Assembly (NCBI GenBank): GCA_946803715.1
Contig: CAMPET010000168.1
Span: forward strand, 63,487 to 85,736
Direction: 5' to 3'
Origin: Beroe ovata
Taxonomy: Eukaryota; Ctenophora; Nuda; Beroida; Beroidae
DNA length: 22,250 nt
Part shown: positions 10,165 to 18,929 of the stretch, piece by piece
Layout: each line of letters begins with the position of its first letter
Numbering within the stretch: the stretch's first letter is position 1
Translations under genes and position numbers: made by a program
The notes under the pieces: generated by a model
Databases searched by the model: none
Seen by the model: the letters and a program-made list of their open reading frames with translations, nothing else
What the model was told of the DNA's origin: nothing

Positions 10165-13100
10165 ATGTTTGTGGTTTTGTTGCTTGTGTGCAGCTGCACA
10201 GCTCTAGTTCATTGTAAAAGAGAATTTGTCGTGGACTGGGAAAATGATCAATTTCTCAAGGACGGCAAACCATTCCAATACATATCCGGGGGAATGCATT
10301 ATTTCCGTATACCACACCAATATTGGGAGCACAGAATACAAACTGCAAAATCCGCAGGTAGGTCCGCAACAACGCTTTGTAATAATTGTGTGGGGATTTC
10401 ACATGAGTCATAACAGATAACACATCAGGGAAGCCAGCTGGCGCCAAAATTCAACTTTGAATCGATTCAGCGTCTAAAAATACATAAAAATCAAAAGTAT
10501 TTTCGAAAAAATCGGACAAAAATATTTTTCGTAATTTTTCGTCTCGTGCAATTGTGTGGAATCGCGCAACAAATTCCAAACTCTCGGATCCGAAATTGCC
10601 AAAAACTATTTTACACTCTGGAGACTTTGAAAGATGCGTACCCGGCCTATTTTTGAGCGCAGATTACGAATCTGAAAGAATTTTTGAGCTATCTCATTGA
10701 CAAAATGGTGAAATATTGAATCGTATACCAGCTTGATCAAAGTCTATAGTGATGAGTTTGGATGTCTTTAAACACCTCAAGGAAGCAAAATGGTCCCGAC
10801 ATTCTATCTTTAATCGATTCAGCGTTCAAAAATACATAGGAATCAATAGTATTTTCGAGAAAATTGGACAAAAATAATTTTCGTGATTTTTCGTCTCGTG
10901 TAACTGAGTGGAATCGCGAAACAATCCAAAACTATTGGATCCAAAATTGCCAAAAATAATTTTACACTTTGGAGACATGGAAAGATGCGTACCCGGCCTA
11001 TTTTTGAGCGCAGATAACGAATCTGGAGGAATTTTGGAGCTATCTCATAAAGAAAATGGCGAAATATTGAATCGTATATCAGCTTGATCATTGTCGATAG
11101 AGTTGATACATAGGAATCAGAAATGAGCAGTGTCAGTATTACATAGTAATTTTACAGGACTCAATACGATACAATCCTATGCCATCTGGAATTCACATGA
11201 GCCAGAACCAGGAAAATACAACTTCGAGGGGGACCTGAATCTGATAAAGTAAGTTGTCTGTGTGTGTGTGTGTGTGTGTGTGTNNNNNNNNNNNNNNNNN
11301 NNNNNNNNNNNNNNNNNNNNNNNNNNNNNNNNNNNNNNNNNNNNNNNNNNNNNNNNNNNNNNNNNNNNNNNNNNNNNNNNNNNNNNNNNNNNNNNNNNNN
11401 NNNNNNNNNNNNNNNNNNNNNNNNNNNNNNNNNNNNNTTTTTTTTTTTTTTTTTTCTTTTTTTTGCTTTTTTTGTGTTTGTGTGTGTGTGTTTGTGTGTG
11501 TATGTGTGTGTGTGTGTACTGTGTGTGTACTGTGTGTGTGTGTGCACTGTACTGTGCTGTTCTAAACCGTTTTCTCAGGTTTATAGAAACAGTACAGAGC
11601 GAAGGAATGTCTATGATACTCAGAGTTGGTCCCTATATCTGTGCAGAGTGGAATTATGGTGGGTTACCACCATGGTTACTCGCAATACCAGACATACAGG
11701 TTGTCACAGTGGTTGCTAAGTTAGAGTACAGTTGTTAGGTTACAGCAGCTGCTAGGTTACAGCAGCTGCTAGGTTACAGCAGCTGCTAGGTTACAGCAGC
11801 TGCTAGGTTACAGCGGCTGCTAGGTTACAGCAGCTGCTAGGTTACAGCAGCTGCTAGGTTACAGCGGCTGCTAGGTTACAGCGGCTGCTAGGTTACAGCG
11901 GCTGCTAGGTTACAGCGGCTGCTAAGTGCTAGGTTATAGTTGTTGCTAACAGTAGTTGTAAACAGTTGTTAATATTACAGGTGAGAACTAGGGATCCGAG
12001 ATACCTGAAGGCTGTGGAGAACTGGTTATCAGTTCTACTGCCAATGGTAGAGCCCTATCTTTACTCCAATGGGGGCCCTATCATCATGATACAGGTAATA
12101 ATAGCACTGGCATGATACGAGCACAACTTGCTGACGACGACGATAAACATGTGATCATTGTATAGAACAATCATCTCAACACTGATACATCACTCCCATA
12201 TCCAGGTGGAGAACGAATACGGTTCATTTGGGTGTGACCACGGGTACATGCACATGGTGTACATGATGTTCCGTAATATACTGGGTACGTGTGTATAGGG
12301 CAATGTGTCCCACGTGTGGGTAACACAGTGTACCTTTCTTATTTAGAAATTCTGTCCTGCATAGAAAATACTTTATCCTATAAAATGAAACCCCCCCTCA
12401 CTTCTCCTCACCTCTCTGATAAGGCGACAAAGTGGTGTACTTCACCACTGATGGGGACCGTGATTTTGAGTTGAGGTGCGGAGTCACGCCACCTGAGATG
12501 CTCGGAACAGTGGACTTCAGACCCTCTGAAATTGATAATCTGGATGAGATATTGGGCAGGTAGTTGTGTTACCATGACAACACTGTTGTCACAATAGTGA
12601 TATGGTAAGATAGCAACCACTGATATGGTTGTCATAGTAACAGTGAAGATTTCTAAACTAGGCTGAGGAAGTATCAGCCGCGTGGTCCCTTGGTTAACAG
12701 TGAACTGTACTCGGGAAAGAGTGACTGGATGGGAGAACCATACATCGTGACAGGTACATGACCCCCCCCCCCTCAACTTACATCCCCGCCACACACCACT
12801 CATCCCCTCTCCTATATCTTCCCTCACAACTCACCCCCTCATTCCCTCTCATTTATCTTCCCTCACAACTCACCCTCTCTCATCAGAAGCAGAACCTCTG
12901 GGTGTAATGCTCGACACTCTCCTATCCCGAAACATGAGTATCAACTTCTACATGTGGCACGGTGGTAGCACATTCGGACTCAACACCGGCGCCACACTGT
13001 CTGATTTCCCTGATCATGGCATTGTGTTCTCGCCGCAAAGTTATGATTTCAATGCTCCCGTCACCGAACACGGTAAGCAAGGATAGCGGGGCCGGTTAGA

Positions 13101-14765
13101 GGGAGGGGGCAGTTACAGAGGGATTTGAAACAGTGGGTAGGTGGAAGAGGGATTTGAAACACTGGGTAGGTGGAAGAGGGATTTGAAACAGTGGGTAGGT
13201 GGAAGAGGGATTAAGAAAGGGAGGAGGAATGTTGAGGGGGGAGTGAGGCAGGTGTTTCACCAGTGAGGTGACACTCCGATATCCCCAGGAGATATCAGAC
13301 CAGACAAGTACTGGGCAGTGAGGAATGTCACTGAGAAATATAACCCTGGCAACAAGATGCCAGTGCCACGCGACTCGGTCAAACTGAGCGGCATACAACT
13401 CAGCCCGGTGGAGAGAGGTCACCTCACTGATCAGATAGGACCTGACTCTCTCCTCCTCTCATCCCTCCACCCCCACCCTATGGAACAGCTGAGAGTGTTT
13501 GAGGGTATACTGGCGTATCAACACAGAGTGGAGAAACCAGTACATCGGGCTGAGGTCGCTGTGCTGGGCGTTCATGATCGAGCGTATGTGATTGTGGATG
13601 GACGGTTTGTACAGGTAACACTATAATTGTGTCACAACAACTCTCATCGCAACTCATGACTTATTCAGTCGTCCTATCCATGAACTCTGTGAACCAGCTA
13701 CAGCACGACTCCAGGTTTATCACAGCTTCATTCAGTCGCACTTAAATTATTGCTCTATCGTGTGGGGTTTCACTAACAAATCGAATATCATGGCTCTTTT
13801 TTCTCAGCAGAAAAAAGGGTTAAGGGCGGTGATCGATGGTTACATTAACTACAGGTTTAAAAATGGAGAAACTGCAGGTCACACTAAAAAATATTTTACT
13901 GAGTTTGACATTCCCACTGTTCACAGTATCATCACCTTGAACACACTTCTCTTTATCAGAAAGGCCAGGCACTATCACTCTCAGCTCCCCCAATCGATTT
14001 CAGAATTAATTCCCAGTAATAGTCCCCAACACGNTTCTCTTCTCTTCTCTTCTCTTCTCTTACCATGACATATTCCCCCTGAGAGTTGACTCAATTCAGA
14101 GTACAAAGGACTGAAGAACGTGACGGTGAACGGACGTGTGCTAACACATTGGGACCACTACAAGATTGATATCAGGAGCACAACTTCCAGCATAAACAAT
14201 ACCAGATCACTACCAGTGAGCAGGTGGAATGGGAGGGAACTGCTACCACGAGGTCCCACCATTTTCACAGACACATTCTCTCTCAGGGATAACCAGCTAC
14301 TCGACACTTTCATCAGTGAGTGTGTGGGAAGCGATCATCCCGTCCCCAGTTACACCACTGATATGAAATACCTCCTCATAGACACAGACACAGACGCACA
14401 GACACTTAGACACAGACACACAAACACAGACACATACCAGTAATGCAACTTTCTCTCAGACATAACAGAGTGTTGGAGTAAAGGTTACCTCATTGTAAAC
14501 GATAAACTGATAGGGAGATATTGGCCAGATGCAGGGCCTCAATTCACTCACTACATTCCTGGTGAGTGTAACTCACATTACTGCGTCAATGGTGACACCA
14601 CTCTTCTCACAGACACCCCTCTTCTCGCCAGGTGTTTGGTTAAGGAAGGGGGAGAACACGGTCACGCTGATCGAACTACAGAGTCACCAGCCTCGGTCGA
14701 CCACCCGTGGAGTTTATCTCACTGATAAACCGTACCTAAACGGACCTGTTAACCCTAAAGCATGA
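10165..14765 (+). CDS. GLB1: Lysosomal acid beta-galactosidase (GH35), one exon missing
   Basis: GH35 beta-galactosidase removes terminal beta-galactose from gangliosides, keratan sulfate and glycoproteins in the lysosome. Exons: 10165-10357, 11158-11248, 11579-11699, 11981-12094, 12206-12284, 12424-12559, 12662-12753, 12887-13072, 13289-13614, then 14100-14315, 14460-14561, 14632-14765. Phases agree at every junction except 13614/14100, where an exon of 3n+1 bases is needed. Visible: signal peptide, [33 protein letters not shown], acid/base Glu in VENEYG (12215-12217), nucleophile Glu in NSEL (12702-12704), [12 protein letters not shown], and the C-terminal beta-domain motif [10 protein letters not shown]. 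The missing part corresponds to about 40 residues of the beta-domain just after VHDRAYV. The loop normally read VPWNFHEP is AIWNSHEP here. The protein would end about 15 residues after YLTDKPY, shorter than human (677 aa). A second copy of exon 1 lies upstream. Confidence 0.95.
10429..11100. repeat. Dispersed repeat, copies 2 and 3 in tandem
   Basis: Two copies of the family seen at 274-510 lie head to tail in GLB1 intron 1, starting at 10429 and 10781 (unit about 350 bp). They are longer than copy 1, adding AGCGCAGAT(T/A)ACGAATCTG and GAATCGTATA(C/T)CAGCTTGATCA near their 3' parts. They account for most of this 800-bp intron. No protein is encoded. Confidence 0.8.
11258..11545. repeat. TG microsatellite with assembly gap
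   Basis: A TG run enters a block of N (11284-11437) and is followed by a poly-T tract and degenerate TG/TTTG repeats. All of this is in GLB1 intron 11249-11578. The gap length is probably an estimate and no exon is expected here, since the flanking exons join in phase. Confidence 0.9.
11738..11924 (+). repeat. 17-bp minisatellite, 11 units
   Basis: Eleven exact 17-bp units GGTTACAGC(A/G)GCTGCTA occur in GLB1 intron 11700-11980. The A/G variant is distributed AAAAGAAGGGG, showing unit-by-unit homogenisation. The A-type units carry the palindrome AGCAGCTGCT with the E-box CAGCTG. Confidence 0.97.
13117..13213 (+). repeat. 29-bp minisatellite in GLB1 intron
   Basis: Three units of 29 bp, beginning AGAGGGATTTGAAACA at 13117, 13146 and 13175, plus a partial unit at 13204. 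The array is purine-rich and lies about 75 bp before the acceptor of exon 13289-13614. Confidence 0.9.
13662..14033 (+). mobile_element. Non-LTR retrotransposon fragment (RT C-terminal part)
   Basis: The plus-strand reading frame carries the hallmark tail of LINE reverse transcriptases of the CR1/jockey kind: [17 protein letters not shown], then a QQKKGLRAV stretch, a block with [15 protein letters not shown], and a C-terminal LPQSISELI...NSPQH segment. The frame is open from about 13662 to the N at 14034. The match is by pattern recognition of the family, not by alignment. It lies within the GLB1 intron region that should hold a missing exon, and it ends exactly at a one-base N, so part of it may be an assembly junction. 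Confidence 0.75.
14035..14061. repeat. TTCTC pentanucleotide microsatellite
   Basis: About five TTCTC units follow the N at 14034, just upstream of GLB1 exon 14100-14315. Confidence 0.9.
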
Positions 14766-14973
14766 GTTTTCAACAGTGGGAGGTGGTGTCAAGGCTGGTG
14801 TCAGTGGCAGAAAATGGTGCAATGGTGGTGTGTAGCATCACTCTACCCTTCCTCCCAATAAGGGGGGGGGGGNNNNGGGGGGGGGGGTGATTCCCCAGTT
14901 TGGTGGCAGTAATGGCTGCTCTTTTGACAAGCACAACTGATTCTTGCACAATTTCTCTCCACGCGTGATGTTG

Positions 14974-15001
14974 CACGTGGTGAACACGTGAGTGTCACGT
15001 G
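14974..15001. promoter_or_regulatory. Three CACGTG E-boxes at 11-bp spacing
   Basis: CACGTG occurs at 14974, 14985 and 14996, each start 11 bases after the last, about one helical turn. CACGTG is the core bound by bHLH-zip factors (Myc/Max, USF, MITF/TFEB). The cluster is 210 bp past the GLB1 stop. No adjacent transcription start is obvious. Confidence 0.4.
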
Positions 15002-15109
15002 CCTCACTCAGCAATGTAACGTTCCAGTTCCCTAACAACATCGACAGTTGCTGCCGCCGTTACTTGATAGAACAAAATGGTGGGAAAAACTCTCCAAAAT
15101 GTGTAGACT

Positions 15110-15129
15110 AAAAAGTCGCGCGACTTTTT
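15110..15129. repeat. 20-bp perfect palindrome
   Basis: Five A, then GTCGCGCGAC, then five T: a perfect inverted repeat with a CpG-rich centre in AT-rich surroundings. It could be a dimeric protein site or chance; no neighbouring gene is assigned to it. Confidence 0.85.
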
Positions 15130-15610
15130 CGTTTTTTGATGCCGTACTGCGAATTTTTCAGTGTTTCCACGACTTTTTCACTGCTTTTCATAGCGGTTAT
15201 TACCCTCAATATGAAATCAGACTTGCTGTTCTCGTAGTTCACTGCTTTGACTCCACCTACCATCTGCCTCACGAATTGTTTTAACTTCTACAACACTTTC
15301 TTGAGTTTATGTATTGACTATCCCTTCACAAACTGTAGAGAGTATAGTGTCAGATTGTATGGTGGACACTGTATAGCGTATAACAGTGCTACCTATCGAG
15401 CACTGACACTTTCTTCTAGGAGCGTCATACAACTCATAGGATCTGACAATATGAGATCACCGCATAGCAATAACAATTCCGGAGGAGAGTTTTGATACAA
15501 GTGCCGGTTTTTATAGCTTCATGATGTTAGGTTATGAATAACATCCCGCTTGCAATTCTAGCAATCGTGATCGATAGAGCACATTCCAATTTGCTGCTTC
15601 TCCGTAAACA

Positions 15611-15693
15611 GTGTTGACACCTATGACGCTCATTGACACCGCGCTATGTCACTGTATAACATATACACATACACATAGCGTGAGTGTCAACAC
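15611..15693. repeat. Nested inverted repeat, hairpin-forming
   Basis: TTGACAC (15633-15639) plus CGCTATGT (15642-15649) pair with ACATAGCG (15673-15680) plus GTGTCAA (15684-15690), around a 23-nt loop. An extra left arm GTGTTGACAC (15611-15620) can pair with GTGTCAACAC (15684-15693) instead, so two competing hairpins are possible. Confidence 0.65.
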
Positions 15694-16129
15694 TCAGGGA
15701 AACACTCAGCAGCTGAGAGAGAGAGTGCGAACTGTTATCACGGTCGCTCAGGAATTCCTACGCTAAACACTGTTATAAACGCGAAACCTACGCGTGTTTT
15801 TACCCGGTGTTTCTGTTTTTATGCACTCCCGATACTTCGTTATGAATTATTCAGGACATTGGCAAAACTCGTCTATCATAGTAGTTGAGATGATTCTCAT
15901 CACAAAGTAGTACCTTAGTCACTCCATTGTTTGTTTAAACACACAGGTGTGTGATGTGATAATAATAGTACAATGTATATAGCGCAGATCTGAACGTTCT
16001 CTGCTGATACGTTGTTCATTATCAGTCTTTGCAAAGTTATTGGTCCCACAGTACCTTGTTTCAACTTTTCCTTACTTAGAACAATGCCACCTCGCTTTCC
16101 CCTCACTGCCCCTCACTTTGACACACGCA

Positions 16130-16230
16130 TCACGTGACACACACACGTGACACACACACGTGACACACTCAATGTTTAGTCTCGCTCTCAGACTGATATA
16201 AATAGCAGAGGTCATTGTACTGCAGTGTAT
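16130..16230 (+). promoter_or_regulatory. Candidate TATA promoter with E-box triplet
   Basis: CACGTG occurs at 16131, 16144 and 16157 (13-bp spacing; the first is TCACGTGAC, close to the CLEAR element bound by TFEB in vertebrates). A strong TATA box TATAAATA (16197-16204) follows, which would place transcription start at about 16227-16235. No recognisable coding exon follows directly. It may drive a non-coding first exon of the kinase at 17781, whose start codon sits 7 nt after a good acceptor, or an unrecognised transcript. Confidence 0.5.
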
Positions 16231-17780
16231 AACAACTCTTGTTTTACACTATCAGTCTCTCTGCACTCGACTGTCCTTGTTTATCGTTTTGCAAGACGGC
16301 TGTGTTCATCAGTACGCCCAGTGGCTATCTTGGAAAATGTTGCTGCGAATGGCATTTCGCACTCAGAAATCGGCTGTCAATAGGCATGCTGTATATTGAT
16401 TCCAAGTGGTTTCATAATAAGGCATTTGAAAGTTATGACTTAGGGTGTATNTATTACACACACCGCCACATGTGGACTCTGCAGTGGTACACGTCACCCA
16501 ACATCAACTCCAATACTGTTCATTCTATATTCCTGTTGCTGTGATACTGCTCATCCTGTCTTACTGTTGCTAAGATACTGCCCATCCTTTCTTACCGTTG
16601 CTAAGATACTGCCCATCCTTTCTTACCGTTGCTAAGATACTGCTCATCCTGTTCTACTGTTGCTAAGATACTGCTCATCCTGCTTTACTAGGAAAAACAG
16701 TAGTTTAGGAAAAACAATAGTTTATTTTATCTCCATTTATATTACAAGGCAAATCAAACATATCAAAGCGTTGGGTATCCACTGCCTTCGTGTGTGAATA
16801 GAAAAGCATTCTCGTTGCACGGTCGCTTTCTATCAAGTTGTCATTTCTGACAGTAGAAACTGCCAGGGATGAATCCACACATCCCGCTGTGTATACCGTT
16901 TCCTAAAACTGCATGTTGATATCAAGGCTAAAGTTGCTAAGATACTGATCATCCTGTCTTACTGTTGCTAAGATACTGATCATCCTGTCTTACTGTTGCT
17001 GTGATACTGCCCATGTTGTCTTAACGTTGCTAACATTAAGCTAATCCTGTATTCCTGACTCCTGTTGCTACTGATTTCCTGCGATAATTCCAGTTACTTC
17101 AATAAGCGAAGATGTTTTTTGGGCACCCTTGGCCTTCTCAGATGATCTCAGAAATTAGAGACATCTTGTTTATCACAGTGAATTTGCCCTGTGCCCATAA
17201 TCACGAGTTTATTGAATTAGATGAATATAATATATTCGACACGTCATTGCTGATCCTATTATCCAGTGATCGTTCTAGACCTTGTTTATTTTGCAACTGT
17301 CGTAGAAATCATAACCCCGTCAACACCGTTTATCACCTTCTGCGTGTGTGGGTGTGCGTGTGTGTGTGTGTGTTGTGTGTGTGTGTGATCGTCCAGTACC
17401 TAGTTAGAAATCACGTGACACACACACATAAATCTCACCATTTCCTAGTTAAATAAGCCTCATCAAACCTCAATTTGTCGCTGATTGGGCGCTCAATTAG
17501 TATCTAGCTATCAACCCCAGTTCGTAGTGCCCTGTCTCATAAGCCCCTAATTAAATTTCAATTAGAGTTTTATCAATAGCCATTCTCTCCCGGAATTAGA
17601 CGTTAGTTGTTGATATTTACCCACAAATATCAGAACTTTGTCTCTTCGATTGGAACTATTTCGAATATCCTCCGTAAAATCTTGAATTTCCTCCACTTAC
17701 CGGGGTCGATTGTTAATCATTATTCCTCTGACAGTTGACACCCTCCCCATTCCACTCTCACACCCTTTTCCAGGAGAGGT
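16205..17780. other. Region between TATA box and kinase, no gene recognised
   Basis: It contains the two-part 31-bp minisatellite, a one-base N at 16451 and GT repeats at about 17347-17388. The end of the stretch (17740-17773) is a pyrimidine-rich tract ending in TTTTCCAG, a good 3' splice site 7 nt before the kinase start codon. Reading frames here have no recognisable similarity. Confidence 0.55.
16535..17056 (+). repeat. 31-bp minisatellite in two blocks, interrupted
   Basis: Units GTTGCTAAGATACTGC(C/T)CATCCT... start at 16535, 16566, 16597, 16628 and 16659, then again at 16933, 16964, 16995 and 17026, always 31 bp apart inside a block. About 240 bp of unrelated sequence separates the blocks. 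The insert is flanked by imperfect inverted ends (AGTTTAGGAAAAAC near 16702 versus GTTTCCTAAAACTGC near 16899). Confidence 0.9.
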
Positions 17781-18929
17781 ATGTTCACAGTTCTGTTGGA
17801 TCTTCTCCTGCGACCCTTCACCAAAACCCACACCATCCTCAAGGATATCGGGAGTGGGAGTTTTGGGACAGTTCTCCTAACTCGAAATAAGGTAAACAAC
17901 AAGCTGTACGTTGCCAAGTTTATCAAAACGAGGAAGATAAAAGATCATGTCCCAGATTTGGAAAGTCCGCACGGTGAAGGACTTCCCCTTGAGATTCACA
18001 TTCTCTCGCACCTCAATCATCCAAATATAGTGAGCTATGTAGACTGTGTCAGACTTCCCCAACACTGGGTATTTACCATGGACTACCTTGAGAACTACAT
18101 CGATCTCAAGACTTTCATCAGGATGCACGGGAGGCTGAGTGAGCAGGTGGCCCGGACCATCCTCACTCAGACTTACGATGCCCTGGTGTACTGTCTCTCA
18201 TCAGGAGTTGATCACAGAGATGTGAAACATCAGAATATCCTAGTCGATCAATCGTCACTCCAGACCAAACTCATCGACTTTGGACTCTCCTCAATTTGCA
18301 ACAGCAAGACCATCTACACTTCAGTTCAGGGGACAGAGCTGTTTCTACCACCCGAGGCTCTGGTTCAGAGACGATACACCCCTCTCGAGGGTACCACCTG
18401 GTCTCTGGGGTGTCTCCTCTACTGCATGGTATCGGGCAGAGCCCCATTCTCCAGTAAACGAGACGTGGTATTTCTGGAACCACACCTCTCCTCATCGCTC
18501 TCCCCTCTGTGTGTCGATCTCATCAAGCAGACACTCCACAAAGTGAGACATCTCCGTATCAGATTCGAGGGAGTCCGGTGGCACGCGTGGATGAACCTGG
18601 ACCGGATCAGACAGTTCCTCCAGAACAACTCCCATCTGGTGAAGTCATCCCCTCGGCACCAGAGAACAAGATCTGAAACTCCACATTTGTACCAAACACG
18701 TGGGGGACAGCCCGAGTTGGGGAGCAGAGCCCTGATCTCCCCTGGGATCGATTCCCCAACCATCTTCTCTCCGACGAGTTACTCGCTAAACTCATCACAA
18801 AATACTAGAAACTGTGTCCCGAGCATTTACATGAACAATAACTTCCCAATTCATGACTCTAATGAAAAATGTCCAGGAACATTTACTCAAAATCAGATCC
18901 AAACACAACAACAACACCATATTCTGTAA
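17781..18929 (+). CDS. PIM/PASK-like serine/threonine protein kinase
   Basis: A 382-residue protein kinase of the CAMK group, probably cytosolic. Features: glycine loop GSGSFGTV (24-31), ATP-binding Lys46 in YVAKF, alpha-C Glu71, catalytic loop HRDVKHQN (145-152), DFG (166-168), PPE in place of APE (190-192), and helix-F motif TTWSLG (205-210), where most kinases have Asp. PIM and PASK kinases also lack that Asp, and the long helix-C insert and FEGVRWHAWM end fit them too. All catalytic residues are present, so it should be active. Residues from about 275 on form a Ser/Gln/Asn-rich tail with no known domain; no PAS domain is seen. The coding region has no introns, but a strong acceptor (17771-17773) lies just before the start codon, suggesting a spliced 5' UTR. 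The substrate is unknown. Convergent with the BPI-like gene. Confidence 0.9.
   Translation: MFTVLLDLLLRPFTKTHTILKDIGSGSFGTVLLTRNKVNNKLYVAKFIKTRKIKDHVPDLESPHGEGLPLEIHILSHLNHPNIVSYVDCVRLPQHWVFTMDYLENYIDLKTFIRMHGRLSEQVARTILTQTYDALVYCLSSGVDHRDVKHQNILVDQSSLQTKLIDFGLSSICNSKTIYTSVQGTELFLPPEALVQRRYTPLEGTTWSLGCLLYCMVSGRAPFSSKRDVVFLEPHLSSSLSPLCVDLIKQTLHKVRHLRIRFEGVRWHAWMNLDRIRQFLQNNSHLVKSSPRHQRTRSETPHLYQTRGGQPELGSRALISPGIDSPTIFSPTSYSLNSSQNTRNCVPSIYMNNNFPIHDSNEKCPGTFTQNQIQTQQQHHIL

Larger units (their letters stand above)
14766..16129. other. GLB1 3' flank, gene-poor interval
   Basis: No conserved exon or RNA gene recognised. It includes a G-run with four unresolved bases (14862-14887, N at 14873-14876), a triplet of CACGTG, a 20-bp perfect palindrome and a hairpin-forming repeat, each listed separately. 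No canonical AATAAA was noticed for GLB1 within the first few hundred bases. Confidence 0.6.

Noticed and set aside
10391-10413. Intron 1 start of GLB1 resembling part of exon 2 (ISHES versus NSHEP)
   Set aside because: The match is only about 20 bases with gaps and no splice sites, too weak for a duplicated exon.
11161-11738. Several frames made of Cys-Val or Thr-His repeats and unknown residues
   Set aside because: They are translations of the TG microsatellite and the N gap.
15048-15284. Open frame of 78 codons after GLB1
   Set aside because: It crosses the palindrome, has no recognisable motif, and is flanked by stops in low-complexity AT-rich DNA.
16239-16544. Open frame of about 100 codons just after the TATA box
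   Set aside because: It has no ATG at its start, contains the N at 16451, and shows no recognisable domain. Other frames are partly open too.
17112-17456. ATG-started frame of 114 codons upstream of the kinase
   Set aside because: Its last third is translated GT microsatellite and the rest resembles no known protein; chance is the simplest explanation.
18385-18415. Kinase lacking the helix-F Asp, read as a pseudokinase
   Set aside because: PIM and PASK kinases also lack it, and Lys46, HRD, Asn152 and DFG are all intact.
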